From Niallia sp052318935 (GTDB taxonomy: Bacteria > Bacillota > Bacilli > Bacillales > Cytobacillaceae), in NCBI GenBank assembly GCA_052318935.1, contig JBQRKO010000014.1: 64,000 bases of DNA; one strand, written 5' to 3'. The notes under the pieces are model-generated. The model saw nothing but the letters and a program-made list of their open reading frames with translations, made no database searches and was not told the origin of the DNA. Shown here piece by piece: positions 25,202-34,496 of this stretch (its first letter is position 1; every line of letters starts with the position of its first letter). The position numbers and the translations under genes are program-made.

Positions 25202-26062
25202 TTACTCGATACTTCTCCATAAATAAAGAGACGCATAGCTTAAGTAAGGCTGCCAATTGACGATTAACGCTTCCATTTGTTCTTTTGTCGGCTTGTTTTC
25301 TAATTGAAAAAGCTTCTTTATCGCGTTTTGAATGCCAATATCTGCAATCGGAAATAAATTTTGTCTTCCCAACCCGAATAGTAAAAAGTTCTGTACCGTC
25401 CATGGTCCTATTCCTCTTAAAGGAAGCAGCTCTGTCATAATTTCTTCGTCTGTTTTTTGATAAAAACTATTTAAATGAAGGTTTCCGGCCACAATTTGTT
25501 TCGAAAGGTTTATAACATATTCTGCTTTTCGTGTGCTGAATTGCAATTCTCTTAATTCTTCAACGGTAAGTTCCGCCACTTTTTCTGGCTGTGGATAAAA
25601 CCATACACCTTCTTTTTCAAAGCCATATGTCGTGACAAATCTATGAGTAAGTGTATAAGCAAATTTCAGATTCAATTGCTGATGGACAATGCATTTAACC
25701 AAGCAATTATATGGACTGAAATCTAATACGATTGGTGTTCCATGATGTATCTGAAATAACTCTTTTAAATCGGTTTGTTGAAAATGCTCATGAACAGATT
25801 GCAAGGAAATATCCCATTGAAAAATTCGCGTTAATTGTTGTAAAAGCAGCCCTTCCATCTCTCCTTCAATGCCATAAATTTCAAACTTGGGATTTTCCGT
25901 TGTTCCTATTGCCTTTACTGTAGCAACATACGGCACTTTTTCTAATAAAAGTGGTACTTTTACACTTCTGCCTGCTATATCCACTTGATGAAGGGGGTCT
26001 AATGCTAAACGGCTTAAAACTAAATCAAAATTATAAGGACCTATAAACTCAACTATCTGCAA
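25202..26062 (-). CDS. DNA-3-methyladenine glycosylase, AlkA-like (YfjP)
   Basis: 286 residues. The C-terminal half has the helix-hairpin-helix LPLRGIGPWTVQNFLLFGLG followed by FPIADIG with the catalytic Asp position of the AlkA/HhH-GPD superfamily; the N-terminal part is the AlkA-N-like beta domain. It removes alkylated bases in base excision repair. The start is TTG 26062, preceded by a weak GGATGA site. It lies 67 bp upstream of rlmD on the same strand, as yfjP lies by yfjO in Bacillus subtilis. Confidence 0.85.
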   Translation of the reverse strand: MQIVEFIGPYNFDLVLSRLALDPLHQVDIAGRSVKVPLLLEKVPYVATVKAIGTTENPKFEIYGIEGEMEGLLLQQLTRIFQWDISLQSVHEHFQQTDLKELFQIHHGTPIVLDFSPYNCLVKCIVHQQLNLKFAYTLTHRFVTTYGFEKEGVWFYPQPEKVAELTVEELRELQFSTRKAEYVINLSKQIVAGNLHLNSFYQKTDEEIMTELLPLRGIGPWTVQNFLLFGLGRQNLFPIADIGIQNAIKKLFQLENKPTKEQMEALIVNWQPYLSYASLYLWRSIE

Positions 26063-26102
26063 AATGGATCATCCGTTCTCTTTTTTCTGTATTATAGCAC
26101 TT

Positions 26103-26188
26103 TATTGTTGCAATTTTCTCGGTTTTTGTTGCAGTTTTTCCGATTATTGTTGCAATTTTCCTCATTATTGTTGCAGTTTTTTCGATAT
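26103..26188. repeat. four 21-bp tandem repeats
   Basis: ttgttgca begins at 26105, 26126, 26147 and 26168, exactly 21 bp apart, each followed by an (a/g)tttt(t)c-type spacer. The repeats lie between the divergent ends of pdaA and the glycosylase gene. 21 bp is two helical turns. The open frame over them on the plus strand is low-complexity and not a gene. Confidence 0.7.
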
Positions 26189-26230
26189 AGCTATTCTTCT
26201 ACAAAAAACGCCATTTTTCGCCCATCATGA

Positions 26231-26260
26231 TAAAAAAACAGACCCAAATTTGGATCTGTC
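26231..26260 (-). terminator. terminator of pdaA
   Basis: On the minus strand acagatccaaatttgggtctgt forms a hairpin (one mismatch pair) followed by seven T. It overlaps the pdaA stop. Confidence 0.6.
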
Positions 26261-27038
26261 ATGAGGTTTTTTTCGTTAAATCATCAAGGCTTTTAAACGT
26301 ATATCCTCGTTTCTTTAAGTCTTTAATAGCTTGCTCTAATGCGTCGGCATTATCTTTTGATACGGTATGCAGGAGCATAATACAGCCCGGATGCGCCTGT
26401 GCCATCATATTATCGTAGCTGTATTTCCAGCCTTTTTGTTGATCTGTTTTCCAGTCCACAAAAGCCAATGACCAGAATACTTGTGTGTATCCTAACTCTT
26501 TTCCTATTTTTAACGTACGCTCACTAAACACGCCACGTGGCGGCCGTAAGTAGGCCATGCTTTTTTGACCAGTCAGCTTTTCTGTTTCTGTTACGACCGT
26601 TTGTAATTCTGTTTTCAGCTTTTCATCCGAAACTTGCGTGAAATCTGGATGGTGATACGAGTGATTGCCGATAATATGTCCTTCTGCTACCATTCTTTTT
26701 ACTAAATCAGATGCACTTGTTAAATAGTGGCCGGTGACAAAAAAAGTAGCTGGTACTTGTTCTTTTTTTAATACATCTAAAATTTTTGCTGTATAGCCAT
26801 TTTCATAGCCATTATCAAATGTTAAGTAGAGTACTTTTTTATCTGGATTATCTTTATAATAAGCTCCATATTTACTCAGCAAATCATCTAGTTCTGTTCC
26901 TGCTTCTGCAGGCTGTTCGTTGGCAGCTTTTTTGAATCCCCAGTTGATCGGACGATTGGAGACATTCGCAAATGCAGGTTGAATGCCAACAAACAGCAAG
27001 AGACATAACATAACGCTATATTTTGCAATAACCTTCAC
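26259..27038 (-). CDS. pdaA: peptidoglycan N-acetylmuramic acid deacetylase PdaA
   Basis: 259 residues with a signal peptide (about 1-24, cleaved after FANV-type sequence). The NodB polysaccharide-deacetylase domain shows LYLTFDNGYENGY (PdaA-type Asp-Asn variant), the HSYHH metal site, RPPRGVFSE and MLLHTVSKDNADAL. In spore formers PdaA removes the acetyl group of muramic acid, allowing muramic delta-lactam formation in the cortex, which is needed for germination. Its position next to the yfjP-like gene matches Bacillus subtilis. It has its own terminator. Confidence 0.9.
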   Translation of the reverse strand: MKVIAKYSVMLCLLLFVGIQPAFANVSNRPINWGFKKAANEQPAEAGTELDDLLSKYGAYYKDNPDKKVLYLTFDNGYENGYTAKILDVLKKEQVPATFFVTGHYLTSASDLVKRMVAEGHIIGNHSYHHPDFTQVSDEKLKTELQTVVTETEKLTGQKSMAYLRPPRGVFSERTLKIGKELGYTQVFWSLAFVDWKTDQQKGWKYSYDNMMAQAHPGCIMLLHTVSKDNADALEQAIKDLKKRGYTFKSLDDLTKKTS

Positions 27039-27119
27039 TTTTTTTCCTCCTAACTTACATAACCTGCTCTTATTGTTTGAGTTAAAAAGGAAAAAATGCT
27101 TGGTTAATTTGGGTAAATT

Positions 27120-27458
27120 TTATTGAGTTTCTACTGTATTCTTTCTGGTAGATGAAAATTTTATTAAGCCGGATAATAAGAATAACATACTAACTGTCCA
27201 TAAAACTCCTGCAATACCAAGACATAGAGAAATTTCTTCAGATGCCATCGGATGATTAACATCAAAACTGATTGCATTTAATGCTTGGTATATTGCCCAA
27301 CTAAAAAACACAAAAAAACCAATAACCAGTCCATAAGCAGTTCGAAATGGCTTTCGTTGTTTTGAAAACATTAATAGCAATACAATGATAAACGCTATAC
27401 CCATTATGATTGAAACTCCACCTATTAGCATACCCATTGTTTCTTGCTCCATTTGCAT
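27120..27458 (-). CDS. small membrane protein, unknown
   Basis: 112 residues with three predicted membrane helices: MLIGGVSIIMGIAFIIVLLL, then AYGLVIGFFVFFSWAIYQAL, then CLGIAGVLWTVSMLFLL. Short charged ends. No family recognised. The start ATG at 27458 has GGGAGTG upstream. It lies alone between pdaA and fumarase. Confidence 0.55.
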   Translation of the reverse strand: MQMEQETMGMLIGGVSIIMGIAFIIVLLLMFSKQRKPFRTAYGLVIGFFVFFSWAIYQALNAISFDVNHPMASEEISLCLGIAGVLWTVSMLFLLSGLIKFSSTRKNTVETQ

Positions 27459-27613
27459 ATTTCTACACTCCCGAACAAAAAATTTCTATCCTATTTATTT
27501 TAACATAAAATAACAAACTCTCTTGTAAAATGAAGACGAGGATTTGGAAAGGATTATTGCATTTTATTGTCAATTAGTCAGCAATTAATGTGTTATTTGT
27601 ATCAAATAAATAA

Positions 27614-27647
27614 AGGGAGTCCAATTCATATGAAAATTGAACTCCCT
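27614..27647 (-). terminator. terminator of the fumarase gene
   Basis: gggagttcaatt / aattggactccc hairpin on the minus strand, followed by tttattta, about 20 bp after the fumarase stop. Confidence 0.6.
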
Positions 27648-27668
27648 ATTATCTTGCTTTTTTAAAAT

Positions 27669-29204
27669 TTACTGAAAAACAACTTCTTTAAATTGCCCCA
27701 ATTTCTCTAAAGATGACTGTTCCACATCTTGATGAAGGGAATTGCCATGTGAATCCATTGTTACGACTGCTTTAAAGCCTTCGACACGTAAATGCCACAT
27801 TGCTTCTGGGATGCCGAATTGCATCAGGTCGACCCCTTCAACAGATTTAATGCAATCCGCGTAATATTGGGCTGCACCACCAATGGCATTTAAATAAACG
27901 CCGCCATGTTCTTCTAGTGCTTTTAATGTTTTGGCACCCATGCCGCCTTTACCGATCACTGCTCGAATGCCAAACTTTTTCATTATATCGCCTTGATACG
28001 GTTCTTCTCTAATGCTCGTTGTTGGTCCTGCTGCTTTTACATGCCATTTGCCATCCTCGTCTTTTAACATAACCGGTCCGCAGTGGTAAATAATTTGGCC
28101 ATTTAAATCGATTGGAGCGTCGTTTGTGCTTAAATGTTTGTGTATCGCATCTCTGCCTGTATACATCATTCCATTTATTTGCACAACATCGCCGACTTTT
28201 AATTGGCGGATATCTTCTTCACTGATCGGTGCTTGCAGTGTAATAACTTCTTCCTCACCAGTACTCTGTTTCGTTTCTTCTTGGTTAAAATTAATTTTGT
28301 CTCCGTCTTGATATTTCCATTCAGAAATAACTCCAGTCTCTGCGTTTACTTTTACCGCTAAACGACGGAATGCCCAACAGTTATAAGCAACAGAAACGAA
28401 GAAGCTTGCCGGAATTCTGTTCATTACGCCTACTTTACAGCCTAAAAGCGTCGTTTCGCCTCCGAATCCCATTGTTCCAATTCCAAGTTTATTAGCGTTT
28501 TCCATAACATAATCTTCAAGTGCAGCAAGTTCTGGATACGGATTTGTATCATCTACTGAACGGAAAAGCTGTTCTTTTGCTAAATCATATCCAGCAGAAC
28601 GGTCTCCGCCAATTCCAACGCCGATGAAACCGGCGCTGCAGCCTTGACCTTGTGCTTGATAAACAGAATGCATGATGCATTTTCTAATGCCATCTAAATC
28701 ACGGCCTGCTCTTCCTAACCCTTCAAGCTCACACGGAAGACTGTATTGAATATTTTTATTTTCACAGCCTCCTCCTTTTAAAATTAAAGCAATTTCGATG
28801 TAATCTTGTTCCCATTGTTCAAATTTAATAACTGGTGTGCCTGCTCCTAAGTTGTTTCCGCTGTTTTCTCCTGTTAAGGAATCAACCGAATTTGGTCTTA
28901 GCTTTCCGTTTTTAGTAGCTAGCTCTAATGATTCATAAATCGCTGCTTTTATTTCTAGTTGATTTGTTTGGATTGGTGTTTTAATTTTGAAAGTCGGCAA
29001 GCCAGTATCTTGGCATATAGGGGAAATTTCCTCATCAGCCATGCTAATATTTTGGGTAATCGTCGCTAAACTCATTGCAGAACGAGTCCCAGCACTTTCT
29101 AATGCCTTTGCTTTTTTAATTGCTCTTCGTACGTCATGTGGAAGATTTGTTGATGTCTCGACAACCAACTGATAGATGCTTTGTTTTAAGTTTTCTACAT
29201 TCAT
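27669..29204 (-). CDS. fumA: class I (iron-sulfur) fumarate hydratase
   Basis: 511 residues. The N-terminal domain has PICQDTGLPTF and GGGCENKN, and a further Cys in LLGCKVG, the three cysteines that hold the 4Fe-4S cluster. The C-terminal beta domain has GRDAIHKHL and GPTTSIREEPYQ, then GKGGMGAKTL. It interconverts fumarate and malate in the TCA cycle. Many Bacillus strains use the class II FumC; a class I enzyme is oxygen-sensitive and often favoured when iron is plentiful or oxygen low. I chose ATG 29204, 7 bases after GAGGGG; a GTG five codons earlier lacks a site. Confidence 0.9.
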   Translation of the reverse strand: MNVENLKQSIYQLVVETSTNLPHDVRRAIKKAKALESAGTRSAMSLATITQNISMADEEISPICQDTGLPTFKIKTPIQTNQLEIKAAIYESLELATKNGKLRPNSVDSLTGENSGNNLGAGTPVIKFEQWEQDYIEIALILKGGGCENKNIQYSLPCELEGLGRAGRDLDGIRKCIMHSVYQAQGQGCSAGFIGVGIGGDRSAGYDLAKEQLFRSVDDTNPYPELAALEDYVMENANKLGIGTMGFGGETTLLGCKVGVMNRIPASFFVSVAYNCWAFRRLAVKVNAETGVISEWKYQDGDKINFNQEETKQSTGEEEVITLQAPISEEDIRQLKVGDVVQINGMMYTGRDAIHKHLSTNDAPIDLNGQIIYHCGPVMLKDEDGKWHVKAAGPTTSIREEPYQGDIMKKFGIRAVIGKGGMGAKTLKALEEHGGVYLNAIGGAAQYYADCIKSVEGVDLMQFGIPEAMWHLRVEGFKAVVTMDSHGNSLHQDVEQSSLEKLGQFKEVVFQ

Positions 29205-29308
29205 GTCATTGCCCCTCACCCTATTTTTATTAATAGGAATTTAATCTACTGAAAATTATACTTTTCCTGACAAAAAGTTTTTTGTAATCGTTTTCAATTA
29301 TTATTTTT

Positions 29309-29514
29309 GGCTGTTTTCTCAAAGTTTGTTGTTTTTATATAAAAAAATAGGAGAAGAAGTACTCAGCAGACGGAATACACGTAGACTCCTGTGGGAATGC
29401 GAGAAAGACGAGACCCCACAGGAGCGTATGCGACGAGGAGGCTCGACGCTCGCTAAACGGACGAAGTGTATGCAGGCTGCGCGTTTAAAAGCAACAATCT
29501 ATACGAAAACAGCC
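29309..29514 (+). repeat. 200-bp palindromic dispersed repeat, copy A
   Basis: Ends are perfect inverted repeats (ggctgttttc ... gaaaacagcc). Inside, actcctgtggg pairs with cccacaggag, and gtatgcaggctgcgcg partly pairs with the opposite side. The same element lies at 33887-34089, 40457-40675 and, inverted, at 44587-44797. It has no coding frame of note and looks like a MITE or REP-type element of Bacillaceae. It fills the gap upstream of fumarase. Confidence 0.75.
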
Positions 29515-29590
29515 TTATTTTTTTATAAAGTTATCCAAGAGGAAGAACCTTCTTTTTAATTGAGGTCCTTCCATGATTAGTTTGCATTTA

Positions 29591-29773
29591 TTAATCTCGA
29601 TGCTTAAATTCATTGCATTTTGATTCAATATCGTCAATCATTTCTATTAAACGGTCAATATCTTCTAACTCTGCTTCTTCTGGATCGATTGCATCCAATA
29701 CTTCTAAAAACATATTTAATCTTGTTTTTAAAAAATCTACTTGTTCGTTTTTACCTGTAATCGAACTACCCAA
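29591..29773 (-). CDS. SE1561-family small protein (YfjT-like)
   Basis: 60 residues, very acidic and helical (VDFLKTRLNMFLEVLDAIDP, then EEAELEDIDRLIEM). The size, composition and position before yfkAB fit B. subtilis YfjT / the SE1561 family; its function is not known. TTG 29773 is the start, 8 bases after GGAGAG. Confidence 0.65.
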   Translation of the reverse strand: MGSSITGKNEQVDFLKTRLNMFLEVLDAIDPEEAELEDIDRLIEMIDDIESKCNEFKHRD

Positions 29774-30179
29774 AGAGAATCTCTCCTTTCACTATCATAA
29801 TCATCCTACCGAACTTTTTTCGATTCGGCAATGCTTTTCCTTTTTCCTACCTATCATTTTACACCGTGTAGTAAAAGATGACATAAAAAAAGATTACCAA
29901 TGGCCATTTTTCCTAGACTAGATACGATATCATGTTCCACTTTATGATACACTACTAAATAGATGCTTTACTAAAAACATATGTATATTAAGATAACGAT
30001 TATCTGATTTTCTTCTATTAAATGCATCTTTATAAACAACAACATCGTGAAATCTTTCACTAAGTTTTCATACTCTATTTGATTCGAGCCAGCTTTTATT
30101 TGTTTTTTAAAAAGGGTTTGACAATCTTACCGTTTCGCTCAATAATGACTAAAGATTTGAATGAAGAAGGTGTAAATTA
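29774..30179. other. upstream region of yfkAB
   Basis: No gene. A short palindrome gtgaaatctttcac at about 30048-30061 and GAAGAAGGTG before the ATG at 30180 are the only notable signals. No certain promoter. Confidence 0.35.
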
Positions 30180-31301
30180 ATGATTTCTCAAAACACATCT
30201 ATTAACCCAAGTGTTGACCCGTGGGAAGCGTATATGGATATCGAGCAGCACGGGAAGCTAACACTTTCTAATATAGAATTTACGACCACTACATTATGCA
30301 ATATGCGCTGTGAACATTGTGCTGTCGGGTACACGCTGCAGCCAAAAGATCCTAATGCCCTTCCGATAGACTTATTATTAAAACGATTAGAGGAGATTCC
30401 TCACCTTCGTTCTATCAGCATTACTGGCGGAGAGCCGATGATGAGCAGAAAATCGGTCGAAAATTATGTGGTGCCTTTATTTAAGTATGCACATAGCCGT
30501 GGTGTGAAAACCCAATTAAATTCTAATTTAACATTAGGATTAGATCGTTATGAACCGGTTATTCCTTATTTAGATGTTCTGCATATCTCGCATAACTGGG
30601 GAACAGAGGAAGAATTTGCAGAGACAGGCTTTGCGATGATGGCAAAAAAACCCACTTATGAACAAAGGAGCAAGCTGTTTCAAAATATTATTACAAACAG
30701 CAGAGCTTTAGTAGAAGCTGGTGTTGTCGTGTCTGCTGAAACGATGTTAAATAAGCGAACGCTTCCTTATTTAGAACATATTCATCGTCAAATTGTCGAC
30801 GAAATGAAGTGTCAAAGGCATGAGGTGCATCCAATGTACCCATCAGACTTTGCTTCAACATTGGAAACCTTATCTCTTGATGAAATTCGCGACAGTATTC
30901 ATCATCTGTTAGATATACGCGATGAAAATGTTTGGATGTTATTCGGCACCCTTCCTTTTTATCCGTGCAACAGCAAGGAAGACGATTTACAACTCTTAAA
31001 TCGTCTATATAATAGTAAAAACGTAACCGTTCGTAATGATCCAGATGGACGTTCTCGTTTAAATGTTAATATATTCACAGGCGATGTAATTGTAACCGAC
31101 TTTGGTGATACTCCCGCTTTAGGAAATATTCAACAAGACCACCTGGGAAGTATTTTTCAAAAATGGATGGCAACCGATTTAGCCAATTCTCTTAATTGCC
31201 ACTGTCCAAGCGTTCGCTGTTTAGGGCCGAATGTGTTAGTGAAAAACAGCTATTATGAAGGCGTTGATTTTTCAAAAAGAAAAGCATTAATTGCAAAATA
31301 A
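30180..31301 (+). CDS. yfkAB: radical SAM / CxCxxxxC motif protein YfkAB
   Basis: 373 residues. The radical SAM cluster motif is CNMRCEHC (Cys40, 44, 47), with ITGGEPMMSRKS as the SAM-binding GGEP. Near the C-terminus NCHCPSVRC gives the CxCxxxxC motif (about 343-350) that names the family. In B. subtilis strain 168 the gene is split into yfkA and yfkB by annotation; here it is one frame. The substrate is unknown; the extra Cys motif may hold a second Fe-S site or a zinc. It is followed directly by a 14-unit repeat array. Confidence 0.85.
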   Translation: MISQNTSINPSVDPWEAYMDIEQHGKLTLSNIEFTTTTLCNMRCEHCAVGYTLQPKDPNALPIDLLLKRLEEIPHLRSISITGGEPMMSRKSVENYVVPLFKYAHSRGVKTQLNSNLTLGLDRYEPVIPYLDVLHISHNWGTEEEFAETGFAMMAKKPTYEQRSKLFQNIITNSRALVEAGVVVSAETMLNKRTLPYLEHIHRQIVDEMKCQRHEVHPMYPSDFASTLETLSLDEIRDSIHHLLDIRDENVWMLFGTLPFYPCNSKEDDLQLLNRLYNSKNVTVRNDPDGRSRLNVNIFTGDVIVTDFGDTPALGNIQQDHLGSIFQKWMATDLANSLNCHCPSVRCLGPNVLVKNSYYEGVDFSKRKALIAK

Positions 31302-31416
31302 AAAATGATTAAAATAATAGTCTGTTTATAATAAGAAGCGTCGAAGCTGGACAGTTCTATCTAACTTGAAACATATAAATTCTGGTGCTTGGACAAGGAA
31401 TTGCTTCTCTTACCTT

Positions 31417-32150
31417 TGTTTTGTTCTTGATCAGGCGTCTCAAAGACTAAACTCGGGTTTTTTCCCCTTGTTTTGTCCTTGATAAGACATCTTAAAGACA
31501 AAACTCGGGTTTTTTCCTCTTTTTTGTCCTTGATAAGGCGTCTCAAAGACAAAACTTGGGTTTTTTCCCCTTTTTTGTCCTTGATAAGGCGTCTCAAAGA
31601 CAAAACAAGGTTTTTTTCCTCTTTTTTGTCCTTGATATGGCGTCTCAAAGACAAAACTTGGGTTTTTTCCCCTTGTTTTGTCCTTGATAAGACATCTCAA
31701 AGACAAAACTCGGGTTTTTTCCCCTTGTTTTGTCCTTGATAAGACATCTCAAAGACAAAACTCGGGTTTTTTCCCCTTTTTTGTCCTTGATAAGACATCT
31801 CAAAGACTAAAACTCGGGTTTTTTCCCCTTTTTTGTCCTTGATAAGGCGTCTCAAAGACAAAACTTGGGTTTTTTCCCCTTGTTTTGTCCTTGATAAGAC
31901 ATCTCAAAGACAAAACAAGGTTTTTTTCCTCTTTTTTGTCCTTGATATGGCGTCTCAAAGACAAAACTCGGGTTTTTTCCCCTTGTTTTGTCCTTGATAA
32001 GACGTCTCAAAGACAAAACTCGGGTTTTTTCCCCTTGTTTTGTCCTTGATAAGACATCTCAAAGACAAAACTTGGGTTTTTTCCTCTTTTTTGTCCTTGA
32101 TAAGGCGTCTCAAAGACAAAACTGGTTCTAACCACCTTGTTTTGTCCTTT
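31417..32150. repeat. array of 14 palindromic 51-52 bp repeats
   Basis: Each unit holds a near-perfect hairpin, ttttgtccttga - 9 bases - tcaaagacaaaa (one mismatch in 12), then (c/t)(t/c)gggttttttcc(c/t)ctt. Starts of ttttgtcc include 31471, 31522, 31573, 31624 and 31676, a period of 51-52. Fourteen units and a partial one are present; loops alternate between taagacatc and taaggcgtc. It lies between convergent genes yfkAB and yfkD. Because 51 is a multiple of three, both strands stay open over up to 97 codons, but there is no start signal. The spacers are almost identical, so it is not a CRISPR. Confidence 0.85.
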
Positions 32151-32286
32151 ATACCTTTAATGGCATACGAAAGGGACTTCCTAATATATAGGAGTTCCCT
32201 ATTTTAGTTGAAATCAACAGTATTATTTAATAATTTAAGAAAAGCACACTCGTTTAAGTTGAATAATTATATACTTTCGTACCTTT

Positions 32287-32316
32287 CAAAAAAGGATGCA
32301 GCTGCATCCTTTTTCT
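32287..32316. terminator. bidirectional terminator next to yfkD
   Basis: aaaaaggatgcagctgcatccttttt is a perfect palindrome with A and T runs on both sides, directly after the yfkD stop. Confidence 0.75.
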
Positions 32317-32323
32317 TTTAAAC

Positions 32324-33148
32324 TTATCTTGGCTTATCAGTTGCAAGGAATCCAAAAGAAATATGATCTTGCACAGGAATCCAGGCACCGATTCCTTGTG
32401 ATGTCACGTTTTTCACGATAATCGTCTGTTTTCTTCCTTTTAACATTAAATATACTTCGCCATATGTTACTTTTCCCTTTTCATTTACAGCTGGTGCATA
32501 TCCATATAAATAGCCAAGGTTTTTGGCAGGGATATTATAGACTTGGTCTTTTTTTGTTCCTGTCCCAATCACTGTTTCAAAAGCAAGTGGTAATCCTGAT
32601 TTTTGCATTGCTTTTACGAGCATCATTTTTTTCACATCTTCTGCATTTGGAATTTTTGCTGTTAATCCGCCTCTCACTATTTTTTGTGCCTCTTGTACGT
32701 AATGAATTTGATACGGTGCATTTCCGCCTCTATTATCAAAGAAGTTGGTGTTAATTTTTTGATATTCCCAATTTGGCGCCGTTTCTGAAGACTCGTAATT
32801 TAATGGCCATTGCCCTAGATAAACAATTGCTTTATAGCCAAGTGTAAACGGTGTACTGTTAACTGATGACTCATTTAACATGCGAATTAAATCAGGATTT
32901 TCAATCTTTACTTTTGATGAATCAATAAGCTGTTGTGTTAATTCACTTGGCTGCAATTTCGGCATATCTTGCGCCGGATTCGGATACGTATTTTCTTTTG
33001 TTATGTTCATAACAGAATTCGGAATAGCTACTAAATTCGATTTAGGCAATTCCGCTTGCTTTTTTTCGTCTTTTTTTGCATAGGCAGGTGTTTGAGTTGT
33101 AAGCATCAATATAAAAGTTAATAGGACAAACGAGATTTTTTTACGCAT
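32324..33148 (-). CDS. yfkD: YfkD-family exported protein
   Basis: 274 residues with a clear signal peptide ending PAYAKK (cleavage about residue 24). The mature part shows IPNSVMNITKENTYPNPAQD, GYKAIVYLGQWPLNY and an AWIPVQDHISFGF end, which match the YfkD-like family of spore formers (from memory). It is exported; the function is unknown, though its presence in spore formers suggests an envelope or spore role. Convergent with yfkAB across the repeat array. Confidence 0.8.
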   Translation of the reverse strand: MRKKISFVLLTFILMLTTQTPAYAKKDEKKQAELPKSNLVAIPNSVMNITKENTYPNPAQDMPKLQPSELTQQLIDSSKVKIENPDLIRMLNESSVNSTPFTLGYKAIVYLGQWPLNYESSETAPNWEYQKINTNFFDNRGGNAPYQIHYVQEAQKIVRGGLTAKIPNAEDVKKMMLVKAMQKSGLPLAFETVIGTGTKKDQVYNIPAKNLGYLYGYAPAVNEKGKVTYGEVYLMLKGRKQTIIVKNVTSQGIGAWIPVQDHISFGFLATDKPR

Positions 33149-33248
33149 AGTTAGAACTCCTTTTCATTTCAATAACGAATATTTATTGTTATTTTTTTCG
33201 GAGTTCGACATTTTTATCCATTAATTTTTTACAACAAAAGTTTTCTGC

Positions 33249-33860
33249 TTATTTCATCCATAACTTGTTCATGATTCCATTGCAATAAGGATGAAAAAAT
33301 TGAATAGCTGGTCCGATGCCAAACGCAATAATAACAGTTCCAAGTCCAATTGGACCATTTACAAGCAAAGCAAACAGCAATGCTAATACTTCCCCTATTA
33401 ATTTAGCCGCCATAATATTTAAGCCAAACCTTGTTTGCATACTTACCATAAAATGATCGATTGGATTTAAAGGAAATCTTGCTTGTAAATACATTGCAAT
33501 TCCTAATCCAGCAATAATCAAACCAGCAATCAACAGTACAAATTGATTCTTAAAATAAAAATAATTAAAGCTGTTCAATAAAGCAGCCATCCAAAAATCG
33601 ACAAAAAAACCGATTATAAATACAGTAATCAAGGAAAGGATATCCGGTCTTTTTTTCAACAAAAGTCCATTTACAAAAATTAACACAATGCCGATAATTA
33701 CGATCCAGCTGCCAATGGTTAAACCGATTAAATGAGAAAGTCCTACATTTAATGCGTCCCATGGTCCTGCTCCAAGATTCGCTTTTATCGTAAGTGTTGC
33801 ACCAAAAGATAATATGATAAGGCCAATTATATAAAAAAGACTGCGATAAAATACGGACAT
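33249..33860 (-). CDS. YczE/YyaS-like integral membrane protein
   Basis: 203 residues with five to six membrane helices. IKANLGAGPWDALNVGLS and ARFPLNPIDHFMV are the characteristic motifs of the YczE/YyaS/YitT-like group. Start ATG 33860 follows GGAAGATAAG; a longer frame upstream is only the end of a dispersed repeat and was rejected. The role of the family is not settled (YczE in B. subtilis affects surfactin production). About 100 bp separate it from yfkD. Confidence 0.75.
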   Translation of the reverse strand: MSVFYRSLFYIIGLIILSFGATLTIKANLGAGPWDALNVGLSHLIGLTIGSWIVIIGIVLIFVNGLLLKKRPDILSLITVFIIGFFVDFWMAALLNSFNYFYFKNQFVLLIAGLIIAGLGIAMYLQARFPLNPIDHFMVSMQTRFGLNIMAAKLIGEVLALLFALLVNGPIGLGTVIIAFGIGPAIQFFHPYCNGIMNKLWMK

Positions 33861-33886
33861 CTTATCTTCCTTTCTTTTTAAATAGA

Positions 33887-34089
33887 CTGTTTTCTCAAAG
33901 TTTGTTGTTTTTTCAATAATACATATGGAAAAGCATTTCTTAGCAGCCTGCATACACGTAGTCTCCTGTATGAATGCGAGAAAGACGAGACTCCACAGAA
34001 GCGTATGCGACGAGGAGGCTCGACGCTCGCTAAACGGACGAAGTCTATGCAGGCTGCGCGTTTAAAAGCAACAAACTATACGAAAACAG
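33887..34089 (+). repeat. 200-bp palindromic dispersed repeat, copy B
   Basis: ctgttttctcaaag at the left and cgaaaacag at the right, with the same internal gagaaagacgagactccaca segment as copy A. It ends 26 bp upstream of the YczE-like start, so it may carry or disturb its promoter. Confidence 0.75.
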
Positions 34090-34444
34090 CAATTAAATAA
34101 TTACATGTCCTTAATACATATGCACAGTCTCAAAAAAACTTGTCCAAAAAATGCAGAAAATAATAATCTGAATATTTACAACTATCGAAAAATATACTAT
34201 AATAAGCTTATCAAATAAAAGGAGGGCAGCTAATCAAACCGCTTTTTTAAACTAATAAAGGAGGATTATTAATACTATTGGATATTCATCAATCAAGCTT
34301 TATTTTATCGCAAATTAAAATGGAAAAAGGTTGGTGATTCGATGGAAGCGACTTGATTTACTTCCCTAAACAGAACATATTCATTTAAAGGTATACTTAT
34401 TCAAACTAATATCCGAATAAAGAAAGGAAGATGTACATCCAAAA
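34090..34444 (+). other. gap with two strong ribosome sites but no clear gene
   Basis: A TATAAT at about 34196-34201 is followed by aaaggagg-like sites at 34219-34225 and 34257-34264. The only frame after the second one that makes sense starts at TTG 34278 and gives 19 codons (MDIHQSSFILSQ...). Spacing is poor (13 bases), so a small peptide or leader is possible but unproven. Confidence 0.25.
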
Positions 34445-34480
34445 AAGCCCACCTGCTGTAAAGAAAGCAGGTGGGCTTCT
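34445..34480 (-). terminator. terminator of the calcium/proton exchanger gene
   Basis: aagcccacctgct pairs with agcaggtgggctt; on the minus strand six T follow. It lies 20 bp after the stop. Confidence 0.8.
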
Positions 34481-34496
34481 GTTATGCTACTACCAT

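Noticed and set aside
26064..26264. Cys/Phe-rich plus-strand frame
   Set aside because: Low-complexity translation of the 21-bp repeats.
31361..31739. Long open frames on both strands in the repeat array
   Set aside because: They result from the 51-bp period being a multiple of three; no start signals, and the products are simple repeats.
31417..32150. Regular repeats with spacers, like a CRISPR array
   Set aside because: The spacers are nearly identical, units are only 51-52 bp with palindromes at one place, and there are no cas genes nearby.
33861..33953. Longer N-terminus of the YczE-like protein
   Set aside because: The extra codons come from a dispersed repeat end; the ribosome site points to ATG 33860.
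34278..34337. 19-codon peptide after a strong GGAGG
   Set aside because: Spacing of 13 bases to a TTG and no similarity known to me; kept only as a remark.
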